Below are positions 1 to 8,278 of a stretch of DNA of 64,000 bases, one piece after another. Source of the stretch: an uncultured Sulfurovum sp. (GTDB lineage: Bacteria > Campylobacterota > Campylobacteria > Campylobacterales > Sulfurovaceae). How positions within the stretch are numbered: the stretch's first letter is position 1; every line of letters begins with the position of its first letter. The notes below the pieces were generated by a model that worked only from the letters and a program-made list of their open reading frames with translations, searched no databases and was not told the origin of the DNA. A program made the translations under genes and the position numbers. The DNA lies in the NCBI GenBank assembly GCA_902727935.1, contig CACVAX010000006.1, positions 1-64,000 of the forward strand. The letters are read 5' to 3'.

Positions 1-87
1 CTTCTCTTCATGCATTTTATATATCATCTCTTTTTCTGTCTCTGTTAGTCTCTTGTACACTTTATATTTTCTTGGCTCTTTTTTCAT
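1..87 (-). CDS. Partial 5' end of an unidentified gene, possibly a transposase or HTH protein
   Basis: An ATG at the right end opens 29 codons that run off the left window edge. The peptide begins MKKEPRKYKVYKRLTETEKE and is very basic, then amphipathic. That resembles the start of a helix-turn-helix protein such as an IS transposase, but no catalytic part is visible. On the coding strand an AAAAGAG purine tract and a TATAAT-like sequence lie just upstream. It abuts the broken 3' end of a plus-strand gene, which fits an inserted mobile element. The family is a guess. Confidence 0.35.
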   Translation of the reverse strand, partial: MKKEPRKYKVYKRLTETEKEMIYKMHEEK

Positions 88-117
88 ACTTTTATTATAC
101 TCTTTTTTCTTTATTTG

Positions 118-252
118 GTCAGTGCCTGGAACAATAATAAAGATCCTAAAAAAGTACAAAATTTTTTAGAAGGTGACTTTAAATCTTGGATGGTTCTACA
201 TGTTGCTCGATGGGATTCTGAAACAGCAATGCACTTAGGTGATTCGATGTAA
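118..252 (+). pseudogene. 3' remnant of a disrupted gene
   Basis: A reading frame with protein-like composition (ending FKSWMVLHVARWDSETAMHL then GDSM and a TAA stop) has no credible start codon and no ribosome binding site. Upstream the same frame degenerates into a T-rich stretch and meets a stop at 46-48. It looks like the C-terminal 40 or so residues of a protein whose 5' part was lost when the sequence to the left arrived. I do not recognise the family. Confidence 0.4.
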
Positions 253-327
253 AATAGGGCTGTGTTTCATTTTGTTAATATTTTTTTGAAACACTTAAAA
301 TTCACAATTAGTTGACAGTGCATATGT

Positions 328-333
328 TATAAT
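328..333 (+). promoter_or_regulatory. Candidate -10 box (TATAAT)
   Basis: A consensus TATAAT sits 22 bases before the start codon of the SPOR-like gene, followed by AAAAAGGAAA as ribosome binding site. A TTGACA at 312-317 is only 10 bases away, too close to be its -35 element, so this is probably a -10-dominated promoter. Confidence 0.45.
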
Positions 334-355
334 CTTTGAAAAAAAGGAAATAACA

Positions 356-1381
356 ATGATACGTCTTTTAGTACTATTGACACTTCTTCTTCATGTTACT
401 CATGCCAGTTCAAAGAAATATTTTATTCAATTTGGTTCTTTTAAAAACCTTAAAGGTTTAGAACGGAGTATTGCGCAACTTCCGAGTGCCTTACGTTCAC
501 ATGTGGTAATTGTTCGTTCAAATTCTTGGTATATTCCTTTTGCTTATTACACGTCTAATAAACAGGCTTTAGTTCCTAAATTGGCTTCTTATAAACGTTA
601 TTTTAGAGATGCACACATAGCATACTCTTCGTATATGTTGAATCATCCCTTAGTACGTAATTATGCTACGCAAGAAAAACCTCAATTAGCCTCTCAAAGA
701 AGATATGTTCCAGTTGTTAAACCGTATAAACAACCTCCATTAAAGTATGCTCCTCCTGTGACGAGACAAGCTATACCACAGTACCAAAATGTGGCTATTT
801 CTGAAGAAGACAATATATTACCTCCCATGACAGTTAGCTCACCCATAGTTCCTGTAACCTCCATTGTTCAAAATGTTGTAACAACGCCAACTCCTGTGAT
901 TGTTACACAAAAAGTAGTTCGAAAGCAGCCTGAAGAAAATGATGTTTTTTCTAATGTTCAACCTAAAAAATATAAAAATTTTTCCAAACAAATGTTGAGT
1001 GGTCAACACTATTATTTAGCCTATAAAAAAACAGAAAGTAATGATGACTTACTGATTAAAGTTACTTTTGGAAACCATCAAGTGACCTATCAACCTGTGA
1101 TTGGAGAGATGAAAATGACCAAAGCAAACTATATGACAGAAGGAGATAGGCTTTATATGTTTACAGATGCTTTTACAAGAAATGGTTCATTTTCTAAACT
1201 TGATGAGCATAGAGATAAGCACTTTTTAGTTTCATCATGGGCAAATGGAAAAAAGTTAAATACACTACGCTACTACTATAAAATGAATGATGCTAAGGAG
1301 TATTTGGGGCTGAGTACCTCAGATGGTTTAGCTGAGATTTTGTCTGAAGGGGATTATGATGCCTTCTTTTTAGATGAGTAA
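356..1381 (+). CDS. Secreted SPOR-like domain protein
   Basis: The 341-residue product starts with a signal peptide (about residues 1-18, ending HVTHASS). A SPOR-like stretch follows at about 20-85: KYFIQFGSFKN, then a second strand-helix unit ending near DAHIAYSS. The fold normally binds denuded peptidoglycan glycans. A proline/valine/glutamine-rich low-complexity linker covers about 110-200, and a compact C-terminal domain rich in aromatic and charged residues covers about 210-341. That end domain is not recognised. The AGGA motif 8-11 bases before the ATG supports this start. It is monocistronic. A periplasmic or cell-envelope role is inferred from the signal peptide and SPOR similarity only. 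Confidence 0.55.
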   Translation: MIRLLVLLTLLLHVTHASSKKYFIQFGSFKNLKGLERSIAQLPSALRSHVVIVRSNSWYIPFAYYTSNKQALVPKLASYKRYFRDAHIAYSSYMLNHPLVRNYATQEKPQLASQRRYVPVVKPYKQPPLKYAPPVTRQAIPQYQNVAISEEDNILPPMTVSSPIVPVTSIVQNVVTTPTPVIVTQKVVRKQPEENDVFSNVQPKKYKNFSKQMLSGQHYYLAYKKTESNDDLLIKVTFGNHQVTYQPVIGEMKMTKANYMTEGDRLYMFTDAFTRNGSFSKLDEHRDKHFLVSSWANGKKLNTLRYYYKMNDAKEYLGLSTSDGLAEILSEGDYDAFFLDE

Positions 1382-1570
1382 TAGTTTTTAACATAGTGTT
1401 TTTTCTGGGGTTATATTTTGTTTTTTAATAAATATAACTATGTATATCGGTCTATAAAAGGGTCTTGTTTTATCAGTATTTAACACAGTAACTATAAACC
1501 TTAATAGTTTTAATACTTAAAATATTTAATATTTAATATAATTTGTACAGAAACAATTTAGGAAAAGACA

Positions 1571-1822
1571 ATGAAAAAAATTCTATTAAATATATTTATT
1601 CTATTGTTTACTTTGAATATAAATCTTTTGGGAAATTCTATGGTTCAAAATCCAAGTAATATCAGTTCAGATGCTAAGTTAGCAGAAGTTACTCAAAGTA
1701 TAGAAACAGTGGAAATACCTTTAAATTCTTTTGGTACTTTAGGGGTAATTGTTATGATAGTATTGAGTTCTTTATTGGGTGCATTTTTTATGAAAGATGA
1801 GTTCTCAAAAAATGTCACTTAA
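1571..1822 (+). CDS. Small secreted protein with IPTL-CTERM-like C-terminal anchor
   Basis: This 83-residue protein has an N-terminal signal peptide (residues 1-22) and a short polar middle. Its C-terminus reads IPLNSFGTLGVIVMIVLSSL and continues into a short charged tail. An I-P motif, a glycine, one transmembrane helix and a short tail is the layout of PEP-CTERM/IPTL-CTERM sorting signals read by exosortase-type enzymes. The tail here (KDEFSKNVT) is less basic than the family norm, so assignment is tentative. The 2160-residue surface protein encoded further right ends in a comparable motif. It is transcribed alone, with AGGAAAAG before the start codon. Confidence 0.5.
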   Translation: MKKILLNIFILLFTLNINLLGNSMVQNPSNISSDAKLAEVTQSIETVEIPLNSFGTLGVIVMIVLSSLLGAFFMKDEFSKNVT

Positions 1823-2127
1823 CTTTTTAAACTAAGTTTCAGTTCACTCACTCCTTGATCAATTGTTTCTGAAAGAAGTTAAAAAATAAAGAATAATTTT
1901 TATAATAGCTACTTATAAGCAATGTATTAGTTTCTTTTTGTTACCATTCGCGACCTAAATTATAGACAGGTTCTAGGTTTAGTGTAATTCTACGTGAAGA
2001 ATTTTTATATAATTCGCACTGATTATATAAGAGTTGGTTGGATAAAATTCTATTTTTGATAGAAAGCTACATTCTTCATCCAGCCATAGACGCGTATAGG
2101 TGCAAAAAACACACTTAGGAGTAACCA
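1823..2127 (+). promoter_or_regulatory. Leader region of the rpmJ-rpsM-rpsK-rpsD-rpoA-rplQ operon
   Basis: No gene is visible here. AT-rich TATATAAT-like sequences near 2008-2026 could act as -10 elements. Downstream lies a nested RNA hairpin. TGGTTGGAT (2035-2043) pairs with ATCCAGCCA (2078-2086) with one wobble, and an inner TTCTAT (2048-2053) pairs with ATAGAA (2059-2064). In E. coli the alpha operon is autoregulated by S4 binding a leader structure. A similar role here is inference. The ribosome binding site of rpmJ is TAGGAG. Confidence 0.4.
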
Positions 2128-2241
2128 ATGAAGGTTAGACCATCAGTAAAAAAAATGTGTGACGATTGTAAGATTATCAAGCGAAAAGGTATCGTGAGAG
2201 TTATCTGCAAGAATCCAAAACATAAACAAAGACAAGGATAA
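2128..2241 (+). CDS. rpmJ: 50S ribosomal protein L36
   Basis: A 37-residue protein [20 protein letters not shown] and on to [11 protein letters not shown]. It is the zinc-binding (C+) form of L36, with C11, C14, C27 and H32 as ligands. A TAGGAG ribosome binding site precedes the ATG. The stop codon is two bases before rpsM, so it is the first gene of the alpha operon. infA and map, which often precede rpmJ in this phylum, are absent here. Confidence 0.95.
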   Translation: MKVRPSVKKMCDDCKIIKRKGIVRVICKNPKHKQRQG

Positions 2242-2243
2242 GC

Positions 2244-2606
2244 ATGGCACGTATATCAGGTGTTGATTTACCAAAGAAAAAAAGAATTGAATATGCACTA
2301 ACTTATATTTATGGTATAGGTCTTCATACTTCAAGAAAAATTCTTGATGCTACAGGTGTTGATTATAACACCAGAGTTTTTGAACTCACAGATGCACAAG
2401 CAGCGTTAATCCGTAACGAGATTCAAGAGAATGTAATGGTGGAAGGTGACCTTCGTAAGAAAGTAACACTTGACATTAAAGCACTTATGGACTTAGGTTC
2501 ATACAGAGGTCTTAGACATAGACGTGGTCTTCCATGTAGAGGTCAAAAGACTAAGACAAACGCTAGAACTCGTAAGGGTAAAAGAAAAACTGTTGGCGCA
2601 GCATAA
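2244..2606 (+). CDS. rpsM: 30S ribosomal protein S13
   Basis: The 120-residue product is full-length S13. It has the N-terminal [20 protein letters not shown] and the conserved H2TH region ([14 protein letters not shown]). The basic C-terminal tail [19 protein letters not shown] contacts the tRNAs and 16S rRNA head. S13 forms intersubunit bridges and binds the head of the 30S subunit. It lies two bases after rpmJ and 14 before rpsK in the same operon. Confidence 0.97.
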   Translation: MARISGVDLPKKKRIEYALTYIYGIGLHTSRKILDATGVDYNTRVFELTDAQAALIRNEIQENVMVEGDLRKKVTLDIKALMDLGSYRGLRHRRGLPCRGQKTKTNARTRKGKRKTVGAA

Positions 2607-2620
2607 GCGAGGAATGATTA

Positions 2621-2995
2621 ATGGCTAAGAAAAAAGCAAAAAAGAATATTGCTAAAGGTGTTGTTTACGTTGCAGCTACCTTTAACAATACAGTAATTAC
2701 AGTTACTGATGAAATGGGTAACGTTCTTGCATGGAGTTCTGCTGGTGCTTTAGGATTTAAAGGTTCTAAAAAATCAACTCCTTTTGCAGCAACAGAAGCT
2801 GTGGCTGATGCAATGCTAAAAGCAATGGAGCATGGTGTTAAAGAAGTTGGTATCAAAGTACAGGGACCAGGTTCTGGTAGAGATACAGCTGTAAAAGCAA
2901 TTGGTGCAACTGAAGGAATTAGAGTAGCTTGGTTAAAAGATATTACTCCATTACCTCACAATGGTTGTCGTCCTCCTAAGCAGAGAAGAGTGTAA
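2621..2995 (+). CDS. rpsK: 30S ribosomal protein S11
   Basis: The 124-residue S11 has the conserved core [20 protein letters not shown] and the C-terminal motif [17 protein letters not shown]. It is a platform protein of the 30S subunit that contacts the Shine-Dalgarno helix. GCGAGGAATGATTA before the ATG supplies the ribosome binding site. The gene is followed by a perfect intercistronic hairpin before rpsD. Confidence 0.97.
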   Translation: MAKKKAKKNIAKGVVYVAATFNNTVITVTDEMGNVLAWSSAGALGFKGSKKSTPFAATEAVADAMLKAMEHGVKEVGIKVQGPGSGRDTAVKAIGATEGIRVAWLKDITPLPHNGCRPPKQRRV

Positions 2996-3012
2996 GTTCG
3001 ATTTCATCGAAC
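2996..3012 (+). repeat. Intercistronic hairpin GTTCGAT-TTC-ATCGAAC
   Basis: A perfect 7-bp stem with a 3-base loop lies directly after the rpsK stop. It has no T-run, so it is not a rho-independent terminator. Nearly the same hairpin lies directly after rplJ (14058-14074). Likely an mRNA stability or processing element. Confidence 0.6.
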
Positions 3013-3055
3013 ATTTACGCATCTTAAATTATTTAGAAATTTAAAGGTATAAAAC

Positions 3056-3682
3056 ATGGCAAGATATAGAGGTCCAGTTGAAAAACTAGAGCGAAGACTT
3101 GGTGTTGATCTCGGCTTAAAAGGTGAGAGAAGACTTGCAGGAAAATCAGCTTTAGAAAAAAGACCATACCCACCAGGGCAACATGGTCAAAGAAGAACAA
3201 AGTTAAGTGAATATGGTGAGCAGCTTCAAGAGAAGCAAAAAGCTAAATTCATGTATGGTGTTTCTGAAAAGCAGTTTAGAGCATTGTTTGCTGAAGCGAA
3301 AAGACAAGATGGAAATACAGGGGCAATTCTTATTCAACTTCTTGAGCAAAGACTTGATAACGTAGTTTACAGAATGGGTTTTGCAACGACTAGAAGATTT
3401 GCTAGACAACTTACAAACCATGGACATGTTCTTGTTGATGGTAAAAGAGTTGATATCCCATCATTTAGAGTTAAGCCTGGTCAAAAGATAGAGATTAAAG
3501 AAGCGAGTAAAGCAAATCCACAAGTTGTGAGAGCAATGGATTTAACCAATCAAACTGGTATGGTTGAATGGGTAGATGTTCAAAAAGAGAAATTATTTGG
3601 AATATTTACTAGAATTCCAAACAGAGATGAAATTTCAATTCCAGTAGAAGAGCGTTTAATCGTTGAACTTTACTCTAAGTAG
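3056..3682 (+). CDS. rpsD: 30S ribosomal protein S4
   Basis: The 208-residue S4 has the N-terminal helical domain and a C-terminal S4 RNA-binding domain (about 98-160, including [20 protein letters not shown]). S4 nucleates 30S assembly on 16S rRNA. The N-terminal region lacks the four zinc cysteines, so it is the C-minus form. In many bacteria S4 is also the translational autoregulator of this operon. An AAAGGTATAAAAC ribosome binding site precedes the ATG. Confidence 0.97.
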   Translation: MARYRGPVEKLERRLGVDLGLKGERRLAGKSALEKRPYPPGQHGQRRTKLSEYGEQLQEKQKAKFMYGVSEKQFRALFAEAKRQDGNTGAILIQLLEQRLDNVVYRMGFATTRRFARQLTNHGHVLVDGKRVDIPSFRVKPGQKIEIKEASKANPQVVRAMDLTNQTGMVEWVDVQKEKLFGIFTRIPNRDEISIPVEERLIVELYSK

Positions 3683-3704
3683 TAAGTAGTAAAAAAGGCA
3701 AAGA

Positions 3705-4706
3705 ATGAAAAAAATAAAAGTAGCACCATCACTTCCAGAAAATGTAGAGGTAAATGAATTGGGCGAAAACAGATCTGAAGTTATTGCCTACCCTTTTGAG
3801 AGTGGATATGCGATTACTTTAGCCCACCCTTTAAGAAGACTTATTTTGGGTTCTTCTGTGGGGTATGCACCCATCTCAATTAAAATTGAGGGTGCAGCAC
3901 ATGAGTTTGACTCTGTTCGTGGTATGCATGAAGATGTTGCTGTATTTATCATTAACCTTAAGAATATTCGTTTTAAACTAGCCGATGGTGTTCAGAGACT
4001 GGAAGTTTCTTATAACTTTAATGGCCCTAGAGAAATTACAGCTGCAGATTTAGTCAATGATGATGTAGAAATTGTTAATCCTGATGCTTTTTTAGCAACA
4101 CTTAACGAAGATGCAGTATTAAACTTTACTGTTGTGATTGCTCAAGGTTTAGGTTATGTTCAGAGTGAAGACCTAAGAGATGAAGTGACAGGTGATAGCA
4201 TCGCCTTGGATGCTTTTTTTACCCCTGTTAAAAAAGCAAACTATGACATTCAAAATGTTTTGGTAGAAGATAACCCTAACTATGAAAAAATTGTTTTTGA
4301 TATTGAAACAGATGGTCAAGTAACCCCTGTTGATGCATTTACTAATGCCTTAGAAACAATGTATAAGCAACTTTCAGTATTTAATGGTGTCCTTGATGTT
4401 GAAATTAATGCCACACCAATTAAACGTTCTAACGATGATTCTGAAATTAAGGCGTATCTTGAACCTATTGAATCTTTAGGTTTATCGGCACGTTCATTTA
4501 ATTCACTTGACAGAGCTGGTATGAAAGTTGTTGGAGAATTGGTACTTATGACCACAATAGAGATTAAAAATATTAAAAATCTTGGTAAGAAATCATTGGA
4601 TGAGATTGCTGAGTGTTTAGAGACTCTAGGTTATGGTGAAGATTTCGAATTAGCAGACAGTACAAGAGTAAATCTTGTTAAGAAAATTGAGCAGATTAAA
4701 GAATAA
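3705..4706 (+). CDS. rpoA: RNA polymerase alpha subunit
   Basis: The 333-residue alpha subunit has an N-terminal dimerisation/assembly domain (about 10-235, with GYAITLAHPLRRLILGSSVG). A flexible linker follows near 235-250. The C-terminal helix-hairpin-helix domain (about 250-320, including IKNIKNLGKKSLDEI) contacts UP elements and activators. The length matches the family. It is embedded between rpsD and rplQ as in most bacteria. AAAGGCAAAGA lies 8-14 bases before the ATG. Confidence 0.97.
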   Translation: MKKIKVAPSLPENVEVNELGENRSEVIAYPFESGYAITLAHPLRRLILGSSVGYAPISIKIEGAAHEFDSVRGMHEDVAVFIINLKNIRFKLADGVQRLEVSYNFNGPREITAADLVNDDVEIVNPDAFLATLNEDAVLNFTVVIAQGLGYVQSEDLRDEVTGDSIALDAFFTPVKKANYDIQNVLVEDNPNYEKIVFDIETDGQVTPVDAFTNALETMYKQLSVFNGVLDVEINATPIKRSNDDSEIKAYLEPIESLGLSARSFNSLDRAGMKVVGELVLMTTIEIKNIKNLGKKSLDEIAECLETLGYGEDFELADSTRVNLVKKIEQIKE

Positions 4707-4727
4707 GCTCCAAATAAAGGAATAGTC

Positions 4728-5075
4728 ATGAGACATAGACATGGATACCGTAGATTAAGCAGAACTTCTGCACATAGAGCTGCGTTGTTGAAAAATCTTT
4801 CTATTGCTCTTATTAAAGCTGGGAAGATTGAAACAACACTTCCTAAAGCAAAAGAGCTTAGTAGATATTTTGAAAAACTTATCAGTAAAGGTTTAAGTGG
4901 TGAGAATGCACATAAAGCAGTGTTTGCACTTTTACAAGATAAAGAGTGTACTAACAAGTTAGTCACAGAAATTTCTCCAGAATATGCTGAGAGAAATGGT
5001 GGTTATACTAGAATTATCAAAACACGTATGCGTCGTGGTGATGCTGCACCAATGGCAATTATCGAGCTTGTATAA
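4728..5075 (+). CDS. rplQ: 50S ribosomal protein L17
   Basis: The 115-residue product begins [20 protein letters not shown], diagnostic for bacterial L17, and ends with [20 protein letters not shown]. It sits at the peptide exit side of the large subunit. It is the last gene of the alpha operon, preceded by AAAGGAATAGTC and followed by a clear terminator. Confidence 0.97.
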   Translation: MRHRHGYRRLSRTSAHRAALLKNLSIALIKAGKIETTLPKAKELSRYFEKLISKGLSGENAHKAVFALLQDKECTNKLVTEISPEYAERNGGYTRIIKTRMRRGDAAPMAIIELV

Positions 5076-5083
5076 TTGTTTTA

Positions 5084-5116
5084 AAATTGAGGAATACTTC
5101 CTCAATTTCTTCTTTT
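5084..5116 (+). terminator. Rho-independent terminator after rplQ
   Basis: AAATTGAGGAA (5084-5094), a TAC loop and TTCCTCAATTT (5098-5108) form a perfect 11-bp stem. A CTTCTTTT tract follows. It ends the alpha operon. Confidence 0.85.
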
Positions 5117-5286
5117 AAATTTACTACACTTTAAAAATTAAAACTAAATATTATATTTTAACTATAATTAAATTTTATTAAAAATAATTAATTTTAATTT
5201 TAATTTAAAATAATCATAATATAATAAAACTGTCACAAAGTTATATTAAATTTTATTTTTAATATAAAAAATACAAAGGAGCTGAC
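5117..5286. other. Very AT-rich intergenic segment
   Basis: This is almost entirely A/T with runs of TTTAATTTTAA type. It contains several possible -10-like sequences (for example near 5218-5225) but no defined promoter. It ends in an AAAGGAG ribosome binding site that serves the possible small ORF to the right. Confidence 0.4.
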
Positions 5287-5379
5287 ATGAAAGGTATCTG
5301 TGGGAAAATAGTAACATTTCTTTTTTATAGAAGTGAAAGAAAGTTAGCAAAGATACAAATTCCATTAAGAAAAGTATAA
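5287..5379 (+). CDS. Possible 30-residue peptide
   Basis: An ATG with an excellent ribosome binding site (AAAGGAG at 5275-5281, 5-base spacing) opens 30 codons encoding MKGICGKIVTFLFYRSERKL then AKIQIPLRKV. The peptide is strongly basic, with a short hydrophobic patch (residues 7-14). No homologue is known to me. Only the ribosome binding site and its placement after a long AT-rich promoter-like region support it. Confidence 0.35.
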   Translation: MKGICGKIVTFLFYRSERKLAKIQIPLRKV

Positions 5380-5439
5380 AATATTTAAAAATTCTAACAA
5401 CAATCCTTTAAAAGGAAGAGTTATTTTATTTTTTAAATT

Positions 5440-5931
5440 TTAAAAATTTTTTTTTCGATTTGATTTCTCTTTATGAACAGAATCTATCCAAAGTTTATTG
5501 ACAATAAAATAGACAATACTTGAAATACCAAGTGAATAGGGTATGGTTCCAACATAAAGTGGGGTAATAATTTTATCCCAGTTATTCGAGAACCAATTCA
5601 AGCTTAATTCAATATTTTCTAAACCTTCATTCCCCAATAAAAAATTTCCTGTTTGATACTCTATATAATACATAAATGGCATGGTAATAGGATTACTTAG
5701 CCAAACCATGGTGATGGCAATGGGTACATTAAATTTTATAAATGGGGTAAGGGCTAGGACAGCTAACATTTGCATTGGCATAGGAATAAATGCCCAAAAT
5801 AAACCTATGAGAACACCTTTTGAAATAGACTTTCTATTAATGGAAAGATATTCACGAGGTATTTTATATTTTTTAATAAATTCTTTTATTTTTCCATTAC
5901 TGTTTTTTCTTTTAAATATTTTTCGAATCAT
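5440..5931 (-). CDS. DUF2062 family inner-membrane protein
   Basis: This 163-residue protein matches the small DUF2062 membrane family. A basic N-terminus precedes the signature segment KGVLIGLFWAFIPMPMQMLA, then a second hydrophobic segment with VWLSNPITMPFMYY, and a third near 125-145. The P-x-P and NP-x-T/M-P-x-F motifs are typical. The tail is highly basic. The biochemical function of the family is not established. It is transcribed from the minus strand, divergent from the nfu operon. Its 3' end faces the small ORF region. Confidence 0.75.
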   Translation of the reverse strand: MIRKIFKRKNSNGKIKEFIKKYKIPREYLSINRKSISKGVLIGLFWAFIPMPMQMLAVLALTPFIKFNVPIAITMVWLSNPITMPFMYYIEYQTGNFLLGNEGLENIELSLNWFSNNWDKIITPLYVGTIPYSLGISSIVYFIVNKLWIDSVHKEKSNRKKNF

Positions 5932-6027
5932 GGTGTATTTTAATCTCTCTATCTTTATATATCAATGAAAGCTAGGTAAATTTAGTAGGTCTACGAAGAT
6001 TAGCGTGTTAAAAGTTAGCATAATTGC

Positions 6028-6056
6028 TTGACAAACTTTTAAATATAATGTATAAC
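6028..6056 (+). promoter_or_regulatory. Sigma-70 type promoter of the nfu-TPR-murE operon
   Basis: TTGACA (6028-6033), a 17-base spacer and TATAAC (6051-6056) lie 29 bases before the GTG start. A second TATAAT at 6044-6049 overlaps the spacer. Confidence 0.65.
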
Positions 6057-6085
6057 TAGATTAATAACATATTAAGGAGAAGCAA

Positions 6086-6364
6086 GTGCTTCCATTTACT
6101 GATGATGAATTAAACCCTATTGTTTCTAGCATGATTGATAAAGCAAGGGTATGGATACAAAAAGATGGTGGAGATATAAAATTAATTGACATAAAAAATG
6201 GCAAAGTTTTTGTTCAATTACAAGGTGCATGTGTTGGTTGTGGCTCGTCTGGCTCAACCATAAAGTTTGGAATAGAAAAAGAGATGAAAACAATGATTCA
6301 CCCTGGAATTACAGTGACAAATGTACCTCATGGTATGGAAGATAAATTAGAAGAGCTAGGATAA
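6086..6364 (+). CDS. NifU-like C-terminal domain (Nfu) iron-sulfur scaffold protein
   Basis: The 92-residue protein is a stand-alone Nfu domain. Its GACVGCGSSGSTIKFGIEKE segment holds the C-x2-C pair that bridges a labile [4Fe-4S] cluster between two monomers for delivery to apoproteins. The start is GTG, chosen because AAGGAG lies 7 bases before it. It is followed three bases later by the TPR protein, and then murE. Small Nfu proteins are common in Campylobacterota next to murE-type genes; the functional link is unknown. Confidence 0.85.
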   Translation: MLPFTDDELNPIVSSMIDKARVWIQKDGGDIKLIDIKNGKVFVQLQGACVGCGSSGSTIKFGIEKEMKTMIHPGITVTNVPHGMEDKLEELG

Positions 6365-6367
6365 TAA

Positions 6368-6961
6368 ATGGCTAAGGTAAGTCTTAATACATTGTTAACA
6401 CGAGCTGAAGAACAGTTTACTTTAGGGAAATATGAAAATGCATTGAGAACCTATGGTTTATTGTTGACTGAATATCCTAGTGACTCTGATGCTCAAATTG
6501 GTGTTTATTTATGTGACATTGGTTTAGAAAGTGCTGAAGAAGCTCAGGCATTATTTGACTATTACCAGATTATTAAAAATGAACAAAGTGATGCACGAGA
6601 AGTAATGGTCAACTTATTAGCAACTTTAGATGTAAGCCAAGGACAAGTAGCTGAAATATTAAATACCAATGAAGATAAAGCTGAATATAAAGATGGTATT
6701 GGCTACGAGGACTTTTTAAAATTTATAGATGAACGAGGAGACTTTAAAAGAGCTTTTGAAGATATTATGTTCTCAACACGAGTAATTTTAAAAAATAAAG
6801 AAGAGTATATTCTTTTCGTTAGTGTATTAATAGAGAGAGGTCAAGTAGAATTAGCAACACAGTTTTTAGATTCTTTAAGCAATAGTTTTGCCAATGACCA
6901 AGAGATTTATACTTTATATCATAAGCTAGAAGCTTATAAAAAACAAAATAATAAACAATAA
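6368..6961 (+). CDS. TPR-like cytoplasmic protein upstream of murE
   Basis: This 197-residue acidic protein has no signal peptide. The N-terminal helices fit a tetratricopeptide repeat (RAEEQFTLGKYENALRTYGL, about residues 12-32). Further helical pairs lie near 45-65 and 150-190 (VELATQFLDSLSNSF). It is encoded between nfu and murE with minimal gaps, so it is co-transcribed. The partner is unknown. Confidence 0.55.
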   Translation: MAKVSLNTLLTRAEEQFTLGKYENALRTYGLLLTEYPSDSDAQIGVYLCDIGLESAEEAQALFDYYQIIKNEQSDAREVMVNLLATLDVSQGQVAEILNTNEDKAEYKDGIGYEDFLKFIDERGDFKRAFEDIMFSTRVILKNKEEYILFVSVLIERGQVELATQFLDSLSNSFANDQEIYTLYHKLEAYKKQNNKQ

Positions 6962-6979
6962 CTTCAAAAAGAATATTTT

Positions 6980-8278
6980 ATGACAATAGACTATAGAGTC
7001 GATACTTATAAGTATCTAAGTGATGATACTACAGCAATTAACAGTGAAACAAAATTTATTTTAACAGCACAAAATAAAAAGTATTTTGAGGCTTTAAAAG
7101 AAAAACCTAGTTATATTACCCCTTATCAACTTATTCAACTATGGAATTTGGAAAGTTTAAAAGTTGTAGGCGTTACAGGCACCAATGGTAAGACTACCGT
7201 CACGGCTGCCATTTACTCTTTTCTTTTGGATTTAGGTGAAAAACCAGCTCTACTTGGAACAAGGGGTTTTTTTGTCAATGAAGAACGTATAGAAGAAAAA
7301 TCTATGACAACCCCTTCCATTTTACATATTTTATCTGCCATGAAAATAGCAAAAGATAAAGGTGGAAATTATTTTATTATGGAGGTAAGTTCTCATGCTA
7401 TTCATCAAGAGCGTATTGAAGGGTTAGAGTTTGCATTAAAAGTGCATACCAATGTAACTTCTGACCATCTTGATTATCATGGAACAGTAGAAGAGTATAA
7501 ACGCGTAAAGAGTTTGTTCTTTGCCGATGCATCTCCTAAATTATTAAATAAAGATGATATTAAAAATATTACTTACAATCCTATTGGTGCTCAAAGTTAT
7601 GGTGTGGATGAACCAGCAACTTTTAAAGTACAAGCTTTTTCCTTGCAACATGGAATTACAGCTGGTATTAAACATTTAAGTACAGAAGCAACTTTTCATT
7701 CACCGATGGTTGGTTTGTTTAATCTCTTTAACCTTATGGCTGCTATTGGAGCTTGTACCATGCTTACGGGTCGAAATGTGATGGAAGTTTGTGAAGTGGT
7801 GTCTAATTTTGCAGGAGTAGCAGGTCGAATGGAAGTAGTATCTACAAAACCACTTATTATTGTAGATTTTGCACATACTGATGATGGTATGATTCAAGTA
7901 CTTGACAGTATGAAGGACAGAGAAATTTCGGTGGTCTTTGGTGCAGGTGGAGACCGTGACCGAGGAAAAAGACCACGAATGGGTGCTGTTGCAGCTAAGT
8001 TTGCCAAAAAAGTTTATGTGACTTCTGATAATCCAAGATCAGAAGCTCCAGAAGAAATTTTAAAAGATATCTTGTCTGGGATTAAAGATCAGAGTCATAC
8101 ACGAGCGATGGTAGATAGAGCATTTGCCATACAAGAAGCTTTAAAAAACTTGGAAGAAGGTGAAGTATTAATGATTCTTGGTAAAGGTGATGAAGATACT
8201 ATGGAAGTTAATGGAGAGAAGTTTCACTTTGATGATAGAGAAATTGTTAGGGCTTTACTTGCAGAGATAGATAATTAA
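6980..8278 (+). CDS. murE: UDP-N-acetylmuramoyl-tripeptide synthetase
   Basis: MurE adds meso-diaminopimelate to UDP-MurNAc-L-Ala-D-Glu in the cytoplasmic stage of peptidoglycan synthesis. The 432-residue product has the Mur ligase P-loop GVTGTNGKTTVTAA (about residues 63-76), the conserved MEVSSHAI and HTNVTSDHLDYHG motifs, and DNPR (about 353-356) that selects diaminopimelate. It is shorter than the roughly 490-residue E. coli enzyme because the N-terminal domain is reduced, as in other Campylobacterota. Its stop overlaps that of the convergent yaaA by four bases. Confidence 0.92.
   Translation: MTIDYRVDTYKYLSDDTTAINSETKFILTAQNKKYFEALKEKPSYITPYQLIQLWNLESLKVVGVTGTNGKTTVTAAIYSFLLDLGEKPALLGTRGFFVNEERIEEKSMTTPSILHILSAMKIAKDKGGNYFIMEVSSHAIHQERIEGLEFALKVHTNVTSDHLDYHGTVEEYKRVKSLFFADASPKLLNKDDIKNITYNPIGAQSYGVDEPATFKVQAFSLQHGITAGIKHLSTEATFHSPMVGLFNLFNLMAAIGACTMLTGRNVMEVCEVVSNFAGVAGRMEVVSTKPLIIVDFAHTDDGMIQVLDSMKDREISVVFGAGGDRDRGKRPRMGAVAAKFAKKVYVTSDNPRSEAPEEILKDILSGIKDQSHTRAMVDRAFAIQEALKNLEEGEVLMILGKGDEDTMEVNGEKFHFDDREIVRALLAEIDN

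Noticed and set aside
312-333. TTGACA near a TATAAT before the SPOR-like gene as a -35/-10 pair
   Set aside because: The spacer is 10 bases, far below the usual 17; only the -10 is kept as a candidate.
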